64,000 nucleotides of DNA from Isoetes taiwanensis (taxonomy: Eukaryota > Streptophyta > Lycopodiopsida > Isoetales > Isoetaceae): contig JAJEKV010000091.1 of NCBI GenBank assembly GCA_021234155.1, positions 2,365,501-2,429,500 on the forward strand, given 5' to 3'. Below the pieces are notes generated by a model. The model made no database searches and was not told where the DNA came from. It saw only the letters and a list, made by a program, of their open reading frames with translations. Made by a program: the position numbers and the translations under genes. Shown here one piece after another: positions 57,483 to 64,000 of the stretch. Position 1 is the first letter of the stretch. Each line of letters starts with the position of its first letter.

Positions 57483-58267
57483 ATTGCTTACAGCGGCAAA
57501 GGGAGACAAGAAGCTTAGACAACCGAGCAACTGCCTTCATTTCGTATTTAGCAAAATATCTATTCAGCCAGTCATTAAACATTCCGGCCATTTGTTTAAG
57601 GGGCCATTTACTCCTTTACCAAGGTTTTTGTGGTCTAGGACTATGTGGCCTAGATACGGACATCCACAACCTGTTAGATAGGGCTTTTAACTGCTGAAGC
57701 GGTGCCTCCAGTCTTAAAGCCAAGCTATTTCTTTTTATTGTGATGATAAGACATTTTATGAATTTAAACTTCTATACTAAAGGGAATTTCTGCATAATAG
57801 TGAAATTAACAAAGGGTTATCACATACCTTATCGGAACCATTGGCTTTTTAACAATCCCATGCAACCGCCCTGTCATATAATCCCTTATGTGCATATTCC
57901 AGCATAGTGCTGAATACAATGGTTAGATAAAGAATACCAATATCAACAATTATTTTAACATAGCCAACAAATGTTAGCATGGTTCTATTAAAAATGAAGT
58001 CTTGCCTTTTAAACTATAGTAAAAGCTAAATAAGGTATAGACCTTATCTTAAATTTATAAAAGGAAACCATAATTTAGGCAATAATTCCAACATATCGGA
58101 GAGGCATGGAGTTCATTAGTGCAAAAATATGTAGTGCTGCTCATCTAAGAGCATCATAAATGCATCATTATAAGTTTATCCCCAAAGGAGCCACTAAATA
58201 GAAATCCATCATTAGGTCAAAATTACTATAATATCAGCAGACCTAGGAAACTCGGCTCCGTTTAAAG

Positions 58268-58283
58268 TCTTCTTCTTCTTCTT

Positions 58284-58312
<29 letters not shown>
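58268..58312. repeat. (CTT)n microsatellite between A5 and PLE-3
   Basis: About 15 CTT units, longer than the inner A/B tracts. Confidence 0.95.
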
Positions 58313-58314
<2 letters not shown>

Positions 58315-59030
58315 TTCACATTTACATCCAGACTTACACTATAAATGCATAAATACAATTTACAGTTCCGTTCAAGATGTAAACTATTCCCACATATCCA
58401 TCAAGGGTAAAACCCAAGCCACAGCAATAAGGTAACCCTTACATGGTTGGAAATGTGAACTTCTTTAATATAGTTATGCAATTAATCATACCATATGCTT
58501 TGCAGTAAGATAATCATATACGCATTTAATTTTCAGAATTTCAGAAAATATATATATTGTTCATAAAATAAATATTGGTCATAGCATTTAATTTTCAGAA
58601 TTTCAGAAGATATATTGTTCATAAAGTAATTACTGGTCATATAGTTTCTAAATAGCTGCATCTTATTTTATTATATCATATGACAACATACAAATTCCAG
58701 CACATTAATTTCCAAATTATATTATGTCATAGTTTTAAACATGTAGACTGTTATCATAAACTATCTCAACATCTCAAAGTTTTAGCGAATAACCATGCAT
58801 TAATCCTTATAACAATGTTTCGTGAAGGAATCTAACTTATAGCTTTCTCTCAAGTATGACAGATGCATAATCTTGTCATATGCTGCCTATATCCTTAGTG
58901 CACCTCAAGGTTTAGTTAGATCTCACCAAATGAAGTATGAGATCTGGATTTGCTGATCGTTTTTCCGTTGTATCATCTTCCTTAGTGGTTGCTTTTGTGC
59001 TGCCACCTTGTAAATTTGAAAGAACAGGAG

Positions 59031-59140
59031 ATTGTGTCTCGGTTACCTGCACCCAAACAGACCAATATTAGCATGAGAATGGTAATAAGGAAAGGGGCGT
59101 CAGGTAAGCAGTGAGACACTATGGCTCTTCGCCCTTCACC
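59031..59140 (-). other. Candidate structured RNA, PLE-3
   Basis: Outer helix ATTGTGTCTC (59,031-59,040) with GAGACACTAT (59,113-59,122), 9 of 10 pairs. Inner helix TTACCTG (59,043-59,049) with CAGGTAA (59,101-59,107), then CACCC with GGGCG (one mismatch). GGTGAAGGGCGAAGAGCC is conserved on the minus strand. This third, sequence-different outer helix supports structure over chance. Confidence 0.6.
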
Positions 59141-59871
59141 TATTCTTTTCAAATAAGAATAGTGTATTATTAGCAAAATGAGCGCTAGAACTTACAATAA
59201 CTCTTAGAACAAGCACAAATTATCTAATAGCTGCTTACATCAGCTATAAGTCTGGCATATAAGCCTAAAATCAGCCAAATGAGAAGCATACAAGTCTTAA
59301 CCTTGCTGCCATTAACCCAGCAAATAGCAAATCTCAACCACAAGATTCTTTGGTTTTGATTAAAAATAGAACGATGTGTTCAAATGCAATAAATATTAAA
59401 TGTATATCTGCTTACCACAACCATATCTTATGTGGATCAGCCATTAATGAAATAAGCTACATTATTATTGGTACAATGTATCCTCCTAATCATGCCCAAA
59501 CTGAACTGCCAACAAAAATTGTAAGCAAAATATTCGGTCATTCATATTTGCAGCAATTAAGTTCTCAGATAGAAGCAACAACTACCTTGACACTTATCTT
59601 TAAAGGCATAAATCATGCTATATCATGTATCAAAGCTGCGTTTTTCTTACTTTCTAGCATTATAGCAGAAATCAGAAGTGTGCAATCTATATCTAGCTCA
59701 GATATATCAACAAATTTTTCATCCAAAACATTATATAAGAATGTAAACTTCTAAAGCCCTTTTCTATATGACTCTTGGCTAGACTCATCAAGAAAAATTC
59801 TTATACTTCCCAAGAATGGCAAAGCTTTCATTTTCGGCTCTGTATTTGCAAGAATCACAGCCAAAAGTAGA

Positions 59872-60033
59872 CTACACAAGCATATAAATATCCGAAACCT
59901 GGGTTTGGTCGCTCCTGGTCACGGCAGCTTGCTTCGTTTGCTCTCCATCATTGTCATTCCTTGCAGGTCCGTTTGGAGCAGAGTTCACGGCTCTTACTGC
60001 CCTTCTGCCGAGGATATACACGCCCTTGGGCAT
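59872..60033 (-). CDS. Basic MPKG-Y exon of PLE-3
   Basis: ATG at 60,033 opens MPKGVYILGRRAVRAVNSAP and continues NGPARNDNDGEQTKQ..., a 53-codon frame to a stop at 59,872. A CAG|GTTTCGG donor-like site after codon 45 (59,899) matches the position and phase of the PLE-1 exon end. Arg-rich where PLE-1 is Lys-rich. The A-module protein it would begin is unrecognised. Confidence 0.5.
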   Translation of the reverse strand: MPKGVYILGRRAVRAVNSAPNGPARNDNDGEQTKQAAVTRSDQTQVSDIYMLV

Positions 60034-60850
60034 TTCGGCTCTTCCCAGAAATAGAGTAGCGGCAGTAAACTAACAGAGACGCCGCTTTGGAGATGCTATT
60101 GGGGTAAACCCAAAACTTAAATGTCCAAAACGTCCAAATATTTTAAGGCCTTTACATATCATCAAAGCATTTAATGTATTTAATGCCACCGTCCACCATT
60201 ATTATGATCTTGGTGGCATGGCAGAATATCCCACCATGTTTGCACCATCTTTTTAGAGCCCTATATGGTCCCATAAATGCAAAGCAAATTCGGCATCTTC
60301 AAATGGTGCCCAATATCTTGAGTGCTTTAGACCAACTTACAAGGTACCTTGCCATGCAAAGCAATTTTGCATGTATCCCCACGTGTCCATCTTTCATGCA
60401 ATAAAGGTGCATGCATGCATAATTTTCAAACAATAGGAAAAGTTTATTGTAATACCTCTTTATAAAAATTACGATTCATAAAGTCAATGAATATATTATA
60501 AAACTTGAAGGCAATCTGCAACATTTAAGAAATTAGAGTCTTAGCATACCAAGAAAAATACTTAGAGTGGAGATTTTTGCATCCATCAAATAATAACCAA
60601 TTAACCATATGTTTGTACCACTTTTGTGGCTCACCTTTATCCAACATCAACAACAAACCACTAAAGAACAACTTTAGGCAAGTTCATTCTATAGTGGGCT
60701 TATGTGGACTATATTTACGCCATGTGAATCATGTGACAAGGCACACATTAGACTAATCAAATTATTTAAATTATTTAAAGGAGCACCCCTTGCACACCCT
60801 CCATAGGCATATCTAAATCATAAGAGCATTATCAAAAGATGAAGAAGAAT
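60034..60850. other. 5' part of PLE-3 A module, non-coding
   Basis: I see no gene. It would correspond to leader and promoter sequence of the PLE-3 A module. Confidence 0.35.
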
Positions 60851-61020
60851 CTTCTTCTTCTTCTTCTTCTTCTTCTTCTTCTTCTTCTTCTTCTTCTTCT
60901 TCTTCTTCTTCTTCTTCTTCTTCTTCTTCTTCTTCTTCTTCTTCTTCTTCTTCTTCTTCTTCTTCTTCTTCTTCGTCTTCTATTCAATCTCCTCCTCCTC
61001 CTCCTCCTCCTCCTCCTCCT
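60851..61020. repeat. (CTT)n followed by (TCC)n microsatellite
   Basis: About 43 CTT units (60,851-60,980, one CGT interruption), then about 11 TCC units (60,989-61,020). Right border of the Penelope-like region. Confidence 0.95.
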
Positions 61021-61046
61021 ATTATTTTTTTCCCATGGAAGAAGAG

Positions 61047-61125
61047 GGACGTCGTTGAAAGACGAGGCCCCTTTTTTTCCTCTATTTTTTATAACAAGAA
61101 GGGGACGTCGTTGAAAGACGAGGCT
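61047..61125. repeat. Two GGGACGTCGTTGAAAGACGA repeats
   Basis: The 20-base motif occurs twice, 55 bases apart, followed by GGC. It resembles the palindromes beside the other long CTT tracts at 11,609 and 28,096. Confidence 0.6.
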
Positions 61126-61434
61126 CTTCTTTTTTTGTTTTTCCTTTTTTTTTGTTTTTTTTACATGTCAATGTCAATAGTTCTTTTTAATGATCAATGT
61201 AAATGGTTTTAATGTGAATGATCTTTTTAATGTGAATGGTCCTTTTTTTTTTCTTTTTTTTTATTTATGCTAAAGTTTTCTAATCATTGAATGCCTTTTT
61301 TTTTCACGTACACTCGTAACAAAATGTGTTGCTCTTGGAAATCGATTTTCGGACCTCGTAGACATTCTAGATAAGAATTTGAGTTTGAGTAGGAGAATAA
61401 AATTTTAATGTTTTATTTAGGTTAAAAAAAATCT

Positions 61435-61845
61435 TGGGGAGACTTGGGCAAGGGCATGGTTGACTCCACCTTGAATGGAGGGGACTAGGTGTTCCGGGTC
61501 CAAACTCACCGTTTACTCGTGTAATTTTATTGATTAATGTACTTAGTTTAGAAAAAATTGGGGAGACTTGGACAAGGGCATGGTCGGCTCCGCCTTGAGT
61601 GGAGGGGACTAGGTATTCCGGGTCCAAGCTCACCGCCTCCTCTTGTTTATTTGTTTATTAATATAATAATAAATAAGAATCTTTACGGGATTGGACAAGG
61701 GCATGGTCGGCTCCACCTTGAGTGGGGAGGACTTGGTGTACCGGGTTCATTCTCTATTTAATTTATTACCTTCACCAACGGCTTGGACAAGGGTATGGTT
61801 GGCTCCACCTTCAGTGGAGAAGACTGGGTGTACCGGGTCCATAGC
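61435..61845. repeat. Four-copy tandem repeat with a ~60-base conserved core
   Basis: Cores start near 61,435, 61,559, 61,685 and 61,779 with AT-rich, unalike spacers, so spacing is 95-126 bases. Each core has TTGG(A/G)CAAGGGCATGGT, then CTCCACCTTGAGTGGAG and an ACTAGGT/ACTTGGT run, then CCGGGTCCA. CTCCAC and GTGGAG can form a hairpin in most copies. The frame on either strand is open in parts but not clearly coding. Confidence 0.6.
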
Positions 61846-62125
61846 ACCTCCTTTTTCTATATCTTGTTTGTTTCTTTAAATTTTAAATAAAAAGGAAAAA
61901 TAAAAGGCTGAGTCAGTTAGGGTTTTGAAAAAATTGCATTATTAATTTTCGGTTTCTAGTTAAGAATGTTGTTTTTTTTAAATGTTAGGGATGTCAAAGA
62001 AACACTAATGTGGGGTGGTTAAGAGCAAGAAATTTTTTAAAAAAAAATTAAGAGGGAAACTAACTATTAAGAAAGTAGGTAAAGATTCATAATGAAGGTA
62101 TGAAAAAAGTCACAAAGCAAGATAA

Positions 62126-62338
62126 ATGAATCTAAATTGGTTTGTAGGTGTGGCCCCGAGTGTGAAGACACAAATGCTTAGTGAGATTAAATGCGTGCTC
62201 ATAAATGAGATATGTGCTAATGAAAGTCCCGACCGAGATTGGTGTCTCACCTCATGTGTCGATCAGTATTTGGGTGTCTTATCAGCTTTATTTAGTCCAA
62301 GATTTAGAAAATCATTGACTGGAGAGCAGCCATATTAA
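62126..62338 (+). CDS. Possible exon of an unrecognised gene
   Basis: A 70-codon frame preceded by TTTGTAG|GTG, which could be a 3' splice site. The sequence GVAPSVKTQMLSEIKCVLIN, then EICANESPDRDWCLTSCVDQ, looks protein-like (mixed composition, several Cys) and ends after SLTGEQPY. No family recognised. It could be an exon of a host gene or of a decayed element. Low certainty. Confidence 0.2.
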   Translation: MNLNWFVGVAPSVKTQMLSEIKCVLINEICANESPDRDWCLTSCVDQYLGVLSALFSPRFRKSLTGEQPY

Positions 62339-64000
62339 TAGGATCTCTAAAAAATATGCTTTCTGACTGGTTTCCTATGTTATGTCAAATTCTTCACCTT
62401 CTCCTTTTGGTTACAACGGCTTTAAAGTTTGCAGTTAAAAGGTTTTTCTGTATTTTTTGACACTTAGCAGCCTGCCTCGTGCTTGCTTGAAGGCCCCATA
62501 CCTTTGCCATTTTGTCAAATAGTTAAGAGAAGTATCTTGGAAAAAGGCAACGGCAACACATCTATTAAGGCATCGTTACTTGTCACTGGTGTAAGCCGCT
62601 TATCTTTAACAGATGAGGTACCTTTTCTTTCTCTTATGTCATGAGTTTGTATTGGGCTGACGTATTGGACGGGTACAGTCATCTGGCGTTAGCATGTAGC
62701 AGTTTGTCTAGTGATGTGTTTTATCTTACTCATTAGGAGTTGCTTTCATGCTTAGCTTGCATATAAATTGCATATTGACGCATCTGAGGCACTATCGTGT
62801 TGGGTATTTACCATCTCCTTTTATGTGCTTACAATCGTTGTGAGTTTATATAATTTGGTTCCCTTGGTGTTCTTTCTACCTCTGGTGCAGGATCCTAAGA
62901 CTCTTACATAGCGCTCCCCAAGCTTTTACTCCATTCTGTATCTATACGGAGATAGGGCGTTTTTTGTTCTGGGATATTTAGATGAGGACTCCAACGTCTT
63001 TCCATTGATTGCCTCTTCAAGATATGTGTGTTTCTTCATTGGTATAGTAATGTTGAGGCTGCGACTCTCAGCTTTTCCCTCTCCCAGTAGGTTGGATCAA
63101 GAGTGCCAAATTTGTAAGATCATGGATTTTAGACTTCTTATGGGTCTGCTTTTGAATAGTTTTAGAAGCCGTTGCACTTTGCAAACTGGCTGGTTGGCAT
63201 GAGAGTATCTATTCTAACTTATTTTCATGATGAAGCTCAAGTTATAGCTTCCTATCATGTTTGTTGAGTTTTGTGTTTTACCCTCTCTTGCTATGTGAAG
63301 GGTTCACGCTTAAGTTGCTTCAATTTTCTTGCACTAGCTGAGTCAGGTTCATGGTTAATTCCAAACGGATATGGGCCTTTGATGTCAAACTAAGTGTGCT
63401 AGCCTATATGCAAGTTTATTCCTTCTGTTGGCATTTCTCAGTTTCAGTTTAGTTGGACTTATCATTGAAGTTGCATTTCATAAACCTTTGTGAACCTCAG
63501 CAGCAGCGGCAAAGAGCTTTTGTTCAGCTTGCTTTAGTAATAGGTGATGCCTTGCTGATATTTTAATGTTGAGGCGTGTTTTTTAGGAAGTCTGCTCCTT
63601 GGCATGCTTAGTTGCTTAGTTTCACATTGTTGCAGATGATTCCATAATAAGCCTGCTCTTTAACATGCTTCATTGTGTCTTAATACCAATTTTACAGACT
63701 AGGTTTTGTTTTGCTAGCCCAATAGAGTCGTGCTTCCTTGTGGATTCCAGGAGCATCTATTTCCAATTTTTTCTATATTTAGGATGCTCGCATGCGCACT
63801 TGGCCTTGGTAAATAACATCACGGTTTTGACATGAGAAGTCTATATTTCTGACCTCTAGTGATTGATATTAGCTTTTTTCATCCATTTTAGTCGAGTTTT
63901 GATCCTTTTTAATTAAGCGGCCATTTGTTTTTAAAATCTATATGAATTCTGAGTTCTTAATTGCATCCATTCAAGGCTGCATTAAAAAATTGTATGAGTT
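62339..64000. other. Right flank without identified genes
   Basis: T-rich sequence that looks like introns or untranslated plant DNA, with splice-like TGCAG|G sites (for example 62,889). It has no CTT modules and no retroelement motifs. Only a short, unremarkable 65-codon frame at 63,005-63,202. Confidence 0.4.

Larger units (their letters stand above)
55981..58267 (-). mobile_element. PLE-1 A module 5 (rightmost; array start)
   Basis: 2.29 kb. First unit of the array in transcription sense. Upstream it is joined through (CTT)n to a PLE-3 A module and not to a B module. Contains an intact basic exon (57,324-57,482). Confidence 0.65.
58313..60850 (-). mobile_element. PLE-3 A module
   Basis: A ~2.5 kb module of a third family. 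Its left end (TTCACATTTACATCCAGACTT) parallels PLE-1 (TTCATATTTACATCAAAACTT). It shares the RNA-structure motif and a basic MPKG-Y exon, but little else aligns by eye. It is bounded by CTT tracts on both sides and has no B module in the window. A plus-strand frame at 59,350-59,754 has no recognisable content. Confidence 0.6.

Noticed and set aside
59350-59754. 134-codon plus-strand frame in the PLE-3 A module
   Set aside because: It runs opposite to the MPKG exon of the same module, has no recognisable content and no counterpart in PLE-1 or PLE-2.
28638-60981. Reading the array as tandemly duplicated host genes
   Set aside because: The RT motifs, terminal repeats, a gene-less short derivative and three families with the same border type fit mobile DNA better.

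Overview
The window looks like repeat-dense chromatin from a land plant. The evidence is Ty3/gypsy LTR retrotransposons primed by initiator tRNA-Met, plant-style promoters, and copy-to-copy differences that cluster at CAG/CTG sites, the plant CHG methylation context. The species cannot be named. Endonuclease-less Penelope-like elements were, as far as I recall, reported before from the lycophyte Selaginella, so a non-seed plant is a reasonable guess.

Layout. (1) 1-12,231 and 16,419-28,640 are two copies of a ~12 kb block. Each holds, on the minus strand, a gypsy element (element II: LTR with heat-shock motif, gag, protease, RT, RNase H) cut off in RNase H by the 5' LTR of a second element (element I: LTR, PBS, coiled-coil ORF, gag; its pol lies beyond the window or gap). 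Both blocks end at a (CTT)n microsatellite. (2) 12,232-16,405 holds family PLE-2: a ~2.65 kb A module, a 0.37 kb B module without genes, and a second A module cut by a 13-N gap. (3) 28,770-58,267 is the main find: a head-to-tail array of family PLE-1, five A modules (~2.29 kb) alternating with four B modules (~4.3-4.6 kb), all on the minus strand and joined through GAA/CTT repeats. B encodes an unrecognised ~494-aa protein and then a Penelope-type reverse transcriptase with no GIY-YIG endonuclease. A holds a basic MPKG-Y exon and fragments of another protein. (4) 58,313-60,850 is an A module of a third family, PLE-3. (5) 60,851-64,000 is microsatellite, a four-copy repeat with a conserved core, and unassigned sequence that may be host gene.

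How the parts relate. The reverse transcriptase would copy transcripts that end in a conserved 3' region (candidate pseudoknot, G-rich tail) next to (GAA)n. Without an endonuclease it would depend on existing DNA ends, and every outer junction here is a GAA/CTT tract. A second candidate RNA structure, in the A modules, keeps its pairing across three families while its outer helix changes sequence. The short PLE-2 B module looks like a non-autonomous relative that keeps only the ends.

Limits. Most reading frames are broken by small indels, and these fall mainly at CAG/CTG. Many of the breaks may be base-calling artefacts at methylated sites, not real mutations, so 'pseudogene' below means 'broken as assembled'. 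Family calls come from motif recognition by eye; no alignment, HMM or folding was run.
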